A stretch of DNA of 64,000 nucleotides. Source: Polytrichum commune. Lineage: Eukaryota; Streptophyta; Polytrichopsida; Polytrichales; Polytrichaceae. The translations under genes and the position numbers were made by a program. Each line of letters starts with the position of its first letter. Within the stretch, counting starts at the first letter, position 1. Under the pieces are notes generated by a model. That model did no database searches, was not told the origin of the DNA, and was given only the letters and a program-made list of their open reading frames with translations. Location of the stretch: the NCBI GenBank assembly GCA_950295325.1, contig OX485805.1, forward strand, positions 22,495,501 through 22,559,500, written 5' to 3'. Below are positions 1 through 11,593 of this stretch, one piece after another.

Positions 1-659
1 CAACACTTTAAGCTATGATGATGCACATCCTTCTCATAGGATGCAAAACATATATTAATTGTAAGTACATACTATTGTATGCACCATTCCAACTTAATGG
101 TGCATTTCCCCAAACCCTAAAAGTCTATTTCCAATAGGACCTCAACTCATTTAATCAGATGTCAACTTAAACTAACAATCGAACAATGCATTCAACTATA
201 AATATCACCAATGATCTAATAAACGTTTAACCAATGTGTATCCGTACCCTTACAACAAGTGGAGGAAAATTCAATTTCCAATAGGACGTCAAACACATAA
301 TAATTGTAACTATGATTCAACGTTACGGTAGCTATGGTTTCAAGTCTCAATGATCATTACGCTATCATACTATGCAGCATTACAAATTGATTAATCCTTC
401 CTACTCATGCCATTTTAATTCCTTATTTTTACACCTAGATACCATTTGAAAGAAGACCTAACTTACATATATTATTAGGTATAATTAGTTCATAATGTCC
501 TCAATCTACCCTAGTACAAGCCATTATGGATTAACCCAATTTTTTAGTTGTATTCATGCACTTGGTGACCATATTACGGTCATTTTTTGATGTGAAACAT
601 ATGATACCTATAATTTTAGGGGCGTCCGCAACATGTTCTTAGCCACTCTTACCTCATTG

Positions 660-671
660 TGTGTGTGTGTA

Positions 672-710
<39 letters not shown>
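660..710. repeat. TG/TA microsatellite
   Basis: Alternating TG then TA dinucleotides. The matching tract in copy B (29609-29656) differs in length, as expected for slippage. Confidence 0.9.
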
Positions 711-712
<2 letters not shown>

Positions 713-1244
713 CTTCAACATTCATAACTTTATTAGGCATCAATTGTCAATTAACTTGGACTTCATACCTTAGTCGCAAATCATTAAATATTCAATGTTA
801 ACCATCTCCATATTTAGACATTATGTGTATACATATATATATATGTATATACATATATTTCGATGAGACCTTGGTCACAACTAAGGTGTGCAACAGATTT
901 ATATATTTTCAATATGTTGGCGTGCATGCAAGGCATGTTCCATACATGACAGTGCTATTTATATAATTCCGCATGGATGGAATGGGAGATTGTTAGGTCA
1001 AAGAAGGCGGTGGGAATCCGCTTTTTAAAGAGCATCCAAGGGATTTTGAACCAGCGGGGTGAAGTACTTAAAGCTCTTCCCCCCACAACAAAGCTCTTTT
1101 CAGCGGCACATGCAAGTGTGCGCTCTTCAGACCACACCGAACGCGCTCAAGCCATTTCGGTACAGGTCACCACCCAGGCACAGTACATCACCCAGGTAGA
1201 GTACAGGCTGTACCAACCGCATATACCGCCGTAAATACCGGAAC

Positions 1245-1694
1245 TTTACGAACGCACGTTTGTAAAGACGAGGAGCTTCATGTTTAGACAAATGATTCGG
1301 ACCTGAACATGGCAAGGATTTACGAACGTGCGTTCGTAAATCTCACATGAGAGCATGTTCTGGATTGAGCTACTCATAGATATTCACATGCACGTAATCC
1401 ATGGCAGTTATTTACGAACGTGTGTTCGTAAATATGCCTTCGAGGACCATACAGACATATTTGACCCGTATGTATTGGTACCTGATGGTCAATAATTTAC
1501 GAACATGCGTTCGTAAATCCCACATGAGAGCATGTTTTGGATTAACCTACTCCTGGATAGTCACATGCACATAATCCATGGCAATTATTTACGAACGTGC
1601 GTTCGTAAATATGCCTTCCAAGATCATACATATATATTTGACCCGTATCTATTGGTACCTGATGGTCGGTAATTTACGAACGTGCGTTCGTAAA
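1245..1694. repeat. Tandem ~177-bp array with two 22-bp palindromes per unit (copy A)
   Basis: Palindromes start at 1245, 1319, 1411, 1496, 1588 and 1673. Those at 1319, 1496 and 1673 are 177 bp apart, as are 1411 and 1588. The DNA between them repeats too (phrases such as ACCTGATGGTC and CACATGAGAGCATG). The unit is therefore about 177 bp with two palindromes, present about 2.3 times. Each palindrome has arms TTTACGAACG and CGTTCGTAAA around two variable bases. Deviations at 1245, 1411 and 1496 are CG-to-TG or CG-to-CA changes. Confidence 0.9.
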
Positions 1695-1779
1695 TACATC
1701 TCATTGTTTTCTACGCATCCAGCAACACATCTTCATTCATACACATCGGTATGGCAGTGATATACGAACACATAATACC

Positions 1780-2285
1780 AAGAAAAATATGCTCATCGCA
1801 AACTTACGAACGAGCGATCATTGCTGAGGGAGGCGATGGTCATCATTAACGGACGCTCGTCCGTGAAGGATGTGAATACGGGGCGCACCCATTTACGAAC
1901 GTCCGTTCGTGAATGGGTAGGTACGCAAAAGTCAACAAAATCAAATTCACAATATGAAGGGGCTCAGTGGACAGAATATTGTTGTAGTTGATTCATGCAT
2001 CATCTGCAGATTTACTAATTTTGTGCTTATGGACAAGTGTTCTCTTGTGATAGTATATCGCGCGGGTTCCTAAGTCAACATGGTACTTTGACCTACAAAA
2101 CCGATATTCCTAAGGGTGCTCTCAGATGAGGGATCTCGAAGGCCGCCGGATGCACATGGAGAAGTTAGTGAGGTCACGAACGCGCGTTCGTAAATGGATG
2201 TGGCGTTCTCGGATTTGTGATTTCGTCGTCGGTTGTATGGGCACAGGCGCTGGTCCGAACAGCAGGGCCCTCCTGGACGACTAAC
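1780..2285 (-). pseudogene. Captured 3' end of the ParB-like gene family (copy A)
   Basis: Read on the minus strand, this stretch is colinear with 37310-37850 of the intact locus. It matches the end of exon 3 (the GAGGGACCTGCTGCTCGGTC region), the intron-3 palindrome, exon 4 (GGCCTTGCGAGAGCCCTC), the segment around GTTTTGTAGG and CCTTAGGA, and the 3' region ending in GATTATGTTGA before another palindrome. Palindromes lie at 1846-1867, 1892-1913 and 2173-2194. It runs opposite to the transposase gene of the element. No usable reading frame remains, so this is a captured or inserted gene piece, not a working gene. Confidence 0.75.
1846..1867. repeat. Palindrome copy with matched changes in both arms
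   Basis: The arms read TTAACGGACG and CGTCCGTGAA. The A-to-G change in the left arm is mirrored by T-to-C in the right arm, so the dyad is kept although the sequence has drifted. Confidence 0.7.
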
Positions 2286-2667
2286 GATTGTTCTCCTCTT
2301 TGTCCATGTATTGTTTACATACGGTCCTCAATCATTCGTGGGGGTGTACGCACAACCCTCAATTATTGACCTTCTTCTGCCCTCTTTATCGTTCCCTTTA
2401 TCAATAAGATTTTTGGTTTGTGCATTCGATTATGTTTTCTTCCATCCATAGCATTAGTGAGGCTCCTAGACGTATGCTTAAAACGTTTTTTTGGGACGCG
2501 CGTTCGTCTTTGTGCATGAGGTTCTCCAATGGTGCACCAAAATTTGTTTGTCAATTTTGGGCCATGTATCTCCACATATATTCTATCCTCTCTTGTATGC
2601 ATTGCGGTGGTGGTTGGGTTGATCATTTCCTGGTTGTTGGTCTAGGTGGTATGGCGTTGCATGTGGG

Positions 2668-4135
2668 TGTGAGCCCAAAATGGTGCCCACATGTGGTGAT
2701 TAACTCTTCGAAACCAATTTTAGTTGACTTTGATGTGTTATGATTATTCACAAAACATAAAAAGAGTGAAGTGTGGTGTGGATTTAAGTTTAGGCTTTAG
2801 AATGTGTTGTGTGATTATTTCAAGGATGAATTCAATAAGAATATGCCTTGATAATGTGAGTAGGGGGTAAGGTGAAGCAAGGTGAGCTCCGCGGGTTAAA
2901 TGCCCACTTTTGGATCCACCTTGGTAGTTTAGGAAGAAGAAAGCTTGGTGGAAGGGGATTAGTCCCTACTTTGAAGGTGAATGTTAAGGGATTGTGATTG
3001 GAGGTGCTAATCCTCTCACCCTATCCTCACCTTTCTCTCCCTCTCCCTCTCTCTCCCTCTTTGCTACTTAAGGTGGTTTCTCTCTCATTTTCCTCTCTCT
3101 CCATCAAGCACTCTCAAGGGAGCAAGCTCTAAAGAGCTTGAGCCACGTGTGTGTGACATTAGTTTTTAGTGAAGTTAATTAGTTGAGCTCTCTCTCTCAA
3201 GGCCTCCCAAGTGAGGGAGCTCTAGAGCTTAAGTTTGCATGTAGTGATTAGGTGGTAGTTAGTTAAAGTAGTGTGTTAGATTAGCTCATGACTTAGAAGC
3301 AAAAGAAAGAAAAGAGAAGAAGAATTTAAAAGACCTTGTTTAGTGGATGGGAGGGGTTGTATTAAGGGCAGCCAAGACTATAAGGTTAAGGAGCTGACTG
3401 CTGGAAGGTACTTCGGCTGGGGCCTAAAGCTAAGCAGCTGACTGCTGGAATGTAATTCGGTTGGGCTTAAAGCTAAGCAGCTGACTGCTGGAATGTAATT
3501 CGGCTGGGGCCTAAGGTTAAGGAGCGGACTGCTGGAAGGTACTTCGGCTGGGCTTGAAGCTAAGCAGCTCAGCTGTTGGAATGTAATTCGGCTGGGCTTA
3601 AGTTAGTTCGTTAGATCTAATAAGTTAGGCTACTAGGGGGGTTGTAGTTAGGATAATTCCTTTTGGGATTGCTAGACCATACTAGATTCTTGCATGGCAT
3701 CTTGGTTTTTAGGTAGAGTTGGATTTATTAGGAAAGTAGAAGTGTGTGGGACTTTTAAAATGTGTTGATGGTTACCCATTGAGGCAAGTGTTTTTAAACA
3801 CTCGTACTTTTTGGTTGGAATATATTACATGCACAATTAATGGAGACTGTGGAGGATCCTAGCAAGGACAAGATAAAGGAAGTAAAAATCAAGAAGTCTA
3901 GAGGGATCTCTTTAAGGGCATGTGTGGCCAAGGCCGCGGGTTGGATCCTTGAGAAATCGAATTCCACTACGAGCAACGATGCTCACAATAATAAAGCAAG
4001 TGAGTTAAGATGAAGTTAGTGTCTTGGACATTGAGAGCCATATAGCAATTCACGTTATGGTATTAGGAATTGAGTGTGATTCTCAAAGCCATCACCCGGA
4101 CTAGGACGCCTAAGGGTGGTGGGTTTGGCCTCACA
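2668..4135. mobile_element. Solo LTR inserted in copy A
   Basis: This stretch is absent from copy B, which reads straight through. It begins TGTGAGCCCAAA and ends TTTGGCCTCACA (TG...CA with a short inverted repeat). It is flanked by GTGGG (2663-2667) and GTGAG (4136-4140), a 5-bp target duplication with one mismatch. That is the signature of an LTR retrotransposon, and at 1468 bp with no internal gag-pol it is best read as a solo LTR. It contains CT-rich tracts, a five-unit tandem repeat and a 57-codon open frame (3840-4013, starting METVEDPSKD) with no family I recognise. Confidence 0.75.
3381..3598 (+). repeat. Five tandem units of 43-44 bp inside the LTR
   Basis: Each unit carries AGCTGACTGCTGGAA followed by TTCGGCTGGG. 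Unit starts are at about 3381, 3425, 3468, 3512 and 3555. Alternate units share GGTTAAGGAG versus AGCTAAGCAG, hinting at duplication of a two-unit block. Confidence 0.85.
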
Positions 4136-7100
4136 GTGAGTGATAGTTCATTGGAGTTGTCGACGTATGCATCGTCATCCGATGCTGAATGTGAACTGTC
4201 TTCCCCGTCGGCAAATAGTAATGTTGTGCCAAACGTGAGGGGGGTGTTTGTGGATACATCCTCCCATGAATCTTTGGAAGTCCACGAACAATCTCTACAT
4301 TCCGGAGATGACCACGATGACATTCCGTTGTGTGCCGGTTTCGGGAGGGAGCAATGGGTTGGCCTTGATGTCGTTCTACTCAACGAGGTTGGTGTCCCGG
4401 TGGCAGATGGCATATGTAGAAACTCCAATCCCCGTGATTGTGTCGATGCCAACGCCCTCGGTCTCGATGATGTTGGCGTGTGCATCTTGAACTCTTTGCT
4501 CCCGCTAGAGGTCCCGGTGACATGGAGATTTTCCTTGCATCGATGGCCGCTTCGTCAAGTTCTACATGAGGAAGTAAGTTTGTGGGATCATGAGCGGCGG
4601 CATAAGCAAACACAATTAGCTTTGTTGGCCAAAACACGTCCTCGCAAAGGCCTCCGTAGATATGATTCAAACCGTGTGCCTCGTGGACATAAAGAGCGTC
4701 GACGGGATCGGCTTTTGGGGGACGAATCTATCCGTCTAGTGTCCGGCAAGGATTGTTGCGCGAGGAAATGTTGCTAATTTTTCCCGCGGGAGAAAATTAG
4801 GTCTCTGCGTCAAGAGATGTGGCTTGCGGATTTTCGTATGAGGTCGGCTAAGAAACTCGAGGTCCACAGAAATTTGCACCTTGATACCCATGGGCATAAG
4901 GTGGTGACACTTGAGAATGTTGATATGTGTTGTACAGCGTGGTATACCATCCACGCCGTCTCCAAGGCTGACTTTTATAGGTTTCGAAAGTATTCATCGT
5001 TGGGTCGCCGCTCTCGATTTCATGGCAACTCGGGCACAAAGAAACCTAGGGAGGCTACACTGCAAGCGTCCGCGACACTATTCACCATCATAGTGCCATT
5101 GGCCGATGCAATGCCGCACAAGACGAGGACATTGTTGTCAGGGGAGAAGGTTGTTCAAATGGTGTTGCCCACGGGCACAAAATGGAAGAACATCTTAACG
5201 GACATCAATGAAGTGGGTCGCATAGCGGGATGTGGGCCCATTTCTTTGTCCAAGTTGAGTGTGATTAAAAACCAGCAGTTTGCAGAATACATTCTGAAAA
5301 GACCCGGGGACAAGTTCGCAAGGTGTACGACGTGTGAAAAATACAAAGGTCTTCAAGACGCCCACCTCATAGGCACTGAATCTCATTCCAGACACCAGAA
5401 AAAAAATATTGAGCACGTCAACAATCAAGAGGCACACCATCAAGATTACTATAAGAATCGTGCTTTATCCATAATGAGGCCCACAGAGGTTCTAACAGTC
5501 ATCCATGATAAAATGGACCACACCAAAACCGCATGCCCTTGTTATGCACGCAAAATAAAGGCCACGAATGGTCTCTTCAAGTTGCCCGTAGCTGTCACAG
5601 GTTTGTATGAAATCACAACTACGTATTTAAAGTCTATCCAATTTTCTTGGGTGTGTTTGACAAATGTCCAACTTCATACATCCGTTTAGTGGTTATTTGA
5701 TTATTTTGTTCACGCATCGTTTGTTTTTTCCAGGTATGATTGCCCACGGCCATGGGGACGTAAAGTATGTCCATTATGGTTTGGATTTTTACCCTGGGGA
5801 TGCTAACCACACGGTGGGTTCATTTGCAAAACTCCTGCGTGATCTTGAGAAGCCACCGGTACATTCTTCCCGTGCACTTTTTGATGGTTGTGGAACCACA
5901 TCCCTTTATGAGGCAGTGCTTGCAGGGAAGGAAGTTTGTATGTCGTCATTGCCAGAACCACCCGGAGAACCCATTTGTGCAAAACCATTGCCTCCAACTC
6001 TCCACGTTCAACTTGATAATTGTGCGAAGGACAACAAATGTCGATACGTATTTTGTTTTTTGTCATTGCTCGTGGCGAAATGAATCTTCAAGGAGGTGTT
6101 TGTATCTTTCTTGATGGTGGGACATACACACGACGACATTGATGCATCATTCGGACGGTGGAGCATGAAGTTGCATGAAAAAGATTTTCCAACCACACCT
6201 CTTCTTATGAAATCGTATATGGATTTGGACCATATGCCAGTAATTCCGCACTTGATTGAGGAAGTACCAGATTTCAAGGCCTTCATCAAGTCATACATGT
6301 TGAAGGGAGGGGACCGTTTGGTAGGGCACACCAAAGCACAACAATTCCGATTTTATATGAGGGATGATGGTCTCCCGGCCATGCAATTCAAGCTTTTGTG
6401 CACATCTCCTAATTGGGGCCCGGATGATGGTATACTCATATGGTGTCAAGACAATGATGGCAAATGTTTGCTTCCGGATGGGGATCCAAAGCCTTGCAAA
6501 CCCGACCCCATGAGGAATGGGCCGGAAATCATCAAAGGCATATCCGGATTCATTGAATATTGGAAAGAGTTGTGTGAGGAGGACATCACTAGATGTGTTA
6601 GAGATACTCATGAACCTTTGATTGCGTATTGGGATCGCATTCGCTCGGCCCTAATGACACTTGGTGGCAACACCCGTACAACTTTAACACAAGGATTTTG
6701 GCCACAAAGCCGTTTAACGGTTGTCGAGTGCGACACCATGTTTTTTAGTAATGGAGACGTTCATGAAGAGTTCGCAATGGACGAGCATTACGTTGGCCCT
6801 GCCCGCAATCGACCGGCACCGTCGTTTCGTGTAGGTGTTGATTGCCATGAAGGTTATTTGGTCCTTGTACGAGCAGGGGATGAGGAACATCCCAAGCCAA
6901 TTTGGTTGGTGAAAGCATTGTCTTCACCCAATTTTGTTCGAACTAGCCTCAATTTTCGTCAAATTGAGGTGGAATATTGTCGTCCAAGCACTAAAGACCA
7001 AAACGTGCTCCGCACTTATTTAGGTTGGGACACCAAAAAGAATTTTAAGTGGACAATGGACTCAGCGTACACACCGGTTTGGATAAACACGGATACTATA

Positions 7101-7655
7101 CTTTGTGCTTGGAAGCCGCGTAAAGGTTCCAAAACAGAAACAATAACCATCCCCCAAAAACATATAGATTTTGCCAAAGACAACTTGGCACGTATTGCAG
7201 CGGCAGAAAATGACGCCGAGGATGGATATGAAGCGGAAGATGGAGATGTATAAACATAACATAGGTGGGAGTTAATGGCAAAAAACATGGACGCTTAGTA
7301 GACTTGGTTTTTAATAGACTTAGTGGACTTGTCACATTCCATTGTGGTATACGTTTGGGATGTGCCATCCAAATTCATAAGAGCCTTACTTATGGGATGC
7401 GCACCCCAAACTCTATAATGACATAAACCATTTATTTTTTAGAGTCGATTGTTATTTTCCACATGGAACTCACGTTTTCATTTTAATTTTAATTCTCTAT
7501 TTTTAGTAATAGGAATATGCTTTACGTGCAAATTTTTAAATCGTCATGTTCTTGATGTTCCTAGTATTCCGTATGCCCACAATATTGGCATCCCAAACTA
7601 TGGGCATATTTTATTTTGAGACTTTCAAAAGTCTCCGATTAACGAATATAGTGTT

Positions 7656-7790
7656 ACCTAGTCAAGGGCCCACATGCTTTAAAATTGCATTTTTTTTAGA
7701 AATCGGACCATGGAGTGTGACCATGGAGAAGGGCCCTTTGACATGGGACCACTTCATGGTCCATGATGTAAACAACCGAATGCAACATTT
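7656..7790. repeat. Partial MITE-like repeat interrupted by copy A
   Basis: The sequence from CTAGTCAAGGGCCC to ATGATGTAAACAACC matches 48428-48555, including CCATGG-rich phrases and the GTAAACAA end. Copy A sits directly against its left side, so A landed inside a pre-existing copy of this family. The other relatives are at 45645-45835 and 47990-48280. Confidence 0.65.
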
Positions 7791-8054
7791 GTGGAACTTA
7801 GAAAATAACCAACCTCTTACAATTATGGAAAGTGCACAAAAGTTCAAACTTTACAATAGAGAGTATAGGGTAATTGAGACCATGACCAATTCCATCCCTG
7901 ATAGCTAGAGGGTTCTTATGCAACAGAACAACATCTAAGCCCCAACCGGGAGTTGGGTAGGATGTTTTGAAACCAATACTCAAAATGCGCCCTTGGTAGT
8001 TGTTTTTCAAAGTAGTCAACCCTCTAAAACAATTATTGACGAATGCTCTTGGGC

Positions 8055-8212
8055 ACCACCCCCCCCCCCCCCCTTTACACTCTAACGTTTCAAGGTTCGG
8101 CCATCACTTACATCGTGGATACGGATTCTCCTTTGGAAATTGATAGTGCCATTAGGGCTACGTGGTTTAGAATGGTATGGGTTTGTACCATTGACAAGAG
8201 GGGGGGGGGGGA
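8055..8212. repeat. Homopolymer C and G tracts
   Basis: A run of C at about 8059-8073 and a run of G at about 8202-8211 flank otherwise unassigned sequence. These runs are prone to assembly length errors. Confidence 0.8.
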
Positions 8213-8309
8213 GGACAACCTAGCTTCCACACGTACATTGGGAGAAGAGACAATATGGAGATTGACCCTCTCTAGCTCAAGTGGAAATTAAGAGAGGACC
8301 TTCTTAGCT

Positions 8310-8656
8310 ACACCTTTGCTATTGAGAGAAATCTCCTCCTTTCGAAAAACCCAACGCCTAGGTCAATTGTGCCCAAGTGGCATGGCATTCTCAACCCTAG
8401 CCTTAGATTGAAATGGGGTAACATTTGGGATAGAACCCGCAATAAGAAGGAAGGTTCATTTAGCTAGTCAATATGGCATAAAGCAGTCACAATAAACTCA
8501 TGGAGAGCTAGATTCATCGCATATATTGATGACAAATGTCAAATGTGCATGTCGGATATCCCGAAAACCATCGCACGTGGATTTTGGGATTGTAGAATGG
8601 CCCGTAGAGCATGGGACTATTGCATTGGTATTATCAATACCATTTTACTATGGTAA
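8310..8656 (+). pseudogene. LINE reverse-transcriptase 3' tail remnant
   Basis: One frame reads through LKWGNIWDRTRNKKEGSFS, a TAG, then WHKAVTINSWRARF, CQMC and ARGFWDCRMARRAWDYC, and stops at 8654. The pattern W-H-K-A-V...N.W.R, then C-x2-C, then FW(D/E)C and A..AW matches the zf-RVT region at the C-terminal end of plant L1-type ORF2 proteins, and resembles the second remnant at 46621-47163. Upstream parts of the reverse transcriptase are not recognisable. It is a dead 5'-truncated copy. Confidence 0.6.
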
Positions 8657-8811
8657 CCACTAGACTGAAAACACTATGGCAAGGCCTCCTCTAGTATGCC
8701 AAAATCACATGGGACATCACCCGAAAGAAAGCGGTAATCTATGCGGACGTGATAGGGGAATATGATGACATGTGGGGAAGACATGAACTTTTGTATCACA
8801 AGGACAACACT

Positions 8812-9219
8812 CACGGGTAGATCACTCCATTGTCAAGTTGAACACCACGTGCGACCAAAAAAAATCTTCTTTTGGTAAGTTGCACCACCAAAATGGGTCA
8901 AAATTTTATCAAATTTTTTTCATGAGTAGATATACACAGTGCATATGACATAGTTAAAAGTGGTAACTAAATTTGATGATTTTTTTTTCATAAAACATAC
9001 CATTTCTAACTAGAATGACACATAATTGAACTAAAAAAATTACTAAAAAAAATAAAGATGACTAAAAATTTCAAAAAAGTATACAAAAGATACTATCAAT
9101 GGTTATGTATTTGTAGGAAAAATACCATAAATTTTAAAACTATATATGGCATGTAATATAGGGGTAGCAAACTTTGTCCGCACGTGGTGTCAACTTGACA
9201 ATGAAGTGACCTCCCCGTG
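8812..9219. mobile_element. MITE with ~40-bp inverted ends and 8-bp target duplication
   Basis: The left end starts CACGGGTAGATCACTCCATT and continues GTCAAGTTG and CACCACGTGCG. The right end is its inverted match (CACGTGGTGTCAACTTGAC ... CTCCCCGTG). The 8-bp duplication ACAACACT sits at 8804-8811 and 9220-9227. The interior is AT-rich without coding sequence. An 8-bp duplication suggests hAT-type mobilisation. A 9-bp reading with an extra G is possible on one side, which would suggest Mutator. Confidence 0.85.
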
Positions 9220-9227
9220 ACAACACT

Positions 9228-9414
9228 AGAACCATGCATTGGAACACTAGAGCCTAGTTAACCATATATAGGGTGTTTACAAGTCATGGATTGTTTTGGT
9301 TACACTGAGTGCATCCAAGAGAGATTGCCACACTCTTTTTTTCGGGTCCTTGGTGACTTTGTTCAATTTTAACATTGAATTAAATGTTTCAATTGTCTCG
9401 AAAATAACAAAAGC
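9228..9414. other. No gene seen
   Basis: AT-rich spacer. Its small open frames have no recognisable product. Confidence 0.5.
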
Positions 9415-9890
9415 AAATGTCCATGTTTTTCATTCATACTTATTTATGTTCTACTACAATAAGTGTCATGTACATCATTCCTGCTCGTTTGTAATCTACA
9501 CACTATATAAACATGTGTCATGCTCTTCACCCATTCTTCATCAAACTCGTACTAATATATGCTCAACCCAATAAACTATCAGAATCTTATATTTATCATT
9601 ATCATACACTTATTCTTGTTCTACAGACTAAAAGCTAAACAATCATATGCCTTTCATTCATACTCATACGTGTTCTACACAATACATGATCAATATCCAT
9701 GTTGTTATTTTAATTTATTTTTTCATACTATGTATCCATGTTTTCATTCATGTTTAGTCATGTTGTACACACTAGTTGACAGAAAATGGATGATGAAATG
9801 TCCATGTTTATTCAAACTTATTCATGTTCTACACATTAGATGGACGTGTGTTGACATTCTCTTCATTCATACTTTTCAGTTTTCCAACAA
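9415..9890 (+). repeat. Degenerate tandem repeat, CATTCATAC...CATGTTCTACAC motif
   Basis: The phrases TTCATTCATACT and TCATGTTCTACACA recur at about 9425, 9600-9680, 9740-9770 and 9800-9835 with drift. The two open frames here are translations of this repeat, not genes. Confidence 0.6.
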
Positions 9891-10989
9891 GCTCTAACTC
9901 ATGATCTAAATTGGACAAATTCATGGTAGTTTGCTGAACAAAGAGACTGTAGTTTCATGGCTCTTCACAATATCCTTGTAAACTCATTCATCATGGATGA
10001 AGGGGTTCTATATATGTAAAAGCAAGTTGCCTACATTTTAAAAGCCTATATATGTGTGTATATATATATATATATATGTATATTTCATTTAGACCCCACG
10101 TAACTAATTTGGAACCTTTGAATCATTACCGGAGTATAAATTTTTAGGGTAAAAAATTAGACTATAGAAGCGATCACTGCGTTGCCACCTCCCCAAGGGA
10201 TGAATTCACATAGGCACCATGAAGCTTTAGGCAACAATGAACTTGAGGCACACTATTGATCCCTTGCATAACATTGCTAACTTAACTTTACCAAATAACC
10301 AAAGTCTTTCCCAAAAACCAGCTAAATCTTTTTCGGTTTAAGCGGAGGCACCCGGCTATCCCAGTGCACCTACAAGAACTTGTTCCGGAGATTTCAATTT
10401 GGTTTTAATTAAGTAGCTTTCACACATGTTCATAAGTTTTATCTACCAACCAACGAATGTTAAATAGATTTGTCCCATTCCCAAATGCGTTATCACTCAT
10501 CTATCCTACCATCGATTTTTATTAACAAAAGCTCCTCGTACCGTCATAGCTAAGACTAAAAAGCAACCAATCACAAGTGTTGGAGGCCACAATTTTGAAG
10601 GTCCGACATTCTTGCCTCATCTCTAGGTATTGATGGGAGGGTCGGTGCTTGAGGCTTAAAACCAGTGCTTGTAAGCCATGCCACATCATTTGCCAACTAG
10701 GCTTGGGACTATAGAGCATTGATAATGTAAAGGTTGTGTTTTTAGAACCAACCTTTTAGGCTAATCTAAAGTCAGGTGGGAAGAGGGCATAAGTCTCATG
10801 CTCCCTCACCCTAGACAAGAGAATAATATGGCCAAGGACCACAAATAAACATGTTGTGATTTTATTTTTTCAACGACTACCTAAGTTTTAGTGCCACATG
10901 AAGTCCCCCCCCCAATGGAACACAACATGTCAATAATTTAGAAAGGGCAAGGGAGGATGAGGTTTAGCAATGTTAAGGTGGTTGTGTGT
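9891..10989. other. No gene seen
   Basis: Non-coding AT-rich DNA with a short TA/TG run at about 10050-10080. Confidence 0.5.
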
Positions 10990-11360
10990 ACTTACTTGGA
11001 TACTTTTCACTCTACACCCACCTCTCGTAAGATATGAAGCATGCAATTAGTGTGAGATGATTAAGAAAATCCACATCGTGCCTATAATCATTTGCCTCAT
11101 GATTTGCAGAGATCATGTAAATAGTTTATTCACCATCTAAGTGATGATTCTCATGCTTATCAAATTATCATATAGGTCTCCCCAATCATGTTAACTATTG
11201 AACTTAAAATAGTTACCATATTTTGAACACGTAGTCCAATCTCTTGCAAACACATATCTATTTGGTGCTTGTTCTTAACTCCACACGAAACCACGTACGA
11301 ATCAAACTATAGGTATCCATAAAATTGTTGTGTTGAAAATAGACACATCTACCTAATACG
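10990..11360 (+). repeat. Dispersed repeat, copy 1 of family with 19990-20290
   Basis: It shares, in order, CATGCAATTAGTG, AGATGATTA, AAATCCA, ATTCACCATCTAAGTGATGATTCT and TTTTGAACAC with the direct copy at 19990-20290. Related fragments also lie near 63390-63470. No terminal structure was resolved. Confidence 0.55.
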
Positions 11361-11593
11361 GAACCCATGTTGGTTAAGTTCCTCATATTGCCACACACAT
11401 ATGGTGATGTTACCGTGACATCACATCAATCCATGACCGGCTGTGCAACAAAGCATATATTATGACTTATTTATATCTCCATTATCCTTGAAGATCTAAG
11501 AGCAAGAGGTCAACCCAACACCTAGTATATTGCCACCATACTAATGTGTTCTAAGATCTGCACTAGACCAATGAATGAGGAGAACCAACAACA
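11361..11593. other. No gene seen
   Basis: Non-coding spacer between dispersed repeats. Confidence 0.4.

Larger units (their letters stand above)
2474..7253 (+). pseudogene. DDE/RNase H-like transposase gene, broken copy A
   Basis: This is the counterpart of the copy B gene at 24564-27870. The reading frame is cut by a solo LTR (2668-4135), by TAA at 4775-4777 where copy B has CAA, and by TGA at 6081-6083, which copy B shares. A GT-AG intron of 134 bp fits at 5601-5734 and joins GTCACAG to GTATGATTGCC in frame. Downstream of the LTR the order is an acidic/serine-rich N-terminal part, a segment with a CTTC zinc-knuckle-like pair and the motif HDKMDHTK, then LDNCAKDNK, then VGHTHDDID and a long C-terminal part ending at 7253. 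These three acidic motifs match a eukaryotic family I recall as DUF7869, thought to be RNase H-fold transposase-like. This copy cannot make full-length protein. Confidence 0.8.
1..7655 (+). mobile_element. Large DNA-transposon-like element, copy A
   Basis: Positions 1-7655 match 30317-24159 in inverted orientation almost base for base. The differences are a 1468-bp insertion (2668-4135), about 133 bp near 2321-2455 that copy B lacks, and one fewer 178-bp array unit. The right edge is sharp: similarity stops after the GTGTT ending at 7655, and the flank is a different repeat from the one flanking copy B, so the two copies are separate insertions. The left edge lies at or before base 1. The ends read AACACTTTA (left) and, reverse-complemented, AACACTATA (right), which may be a short terminal inverted repeat, but no target duplication can be checked. 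The cargo is a DDE-like transposase gene on +, a palindrome array and a captured gene 3' end on -. Confidence 0.85.

Noticed and set aside
1245-1694. CRISPR-like array (palindromic repeats with spacers)
   Set aside because: The spacers themselves repeat every 177 bp, there are no cas genes, and the context is eukaryotic.
1578-1760. Small proteins containing YERAFVN
   Set aside because: These peptides are translations of the palindrome in many frames and places, not a conserved gene.
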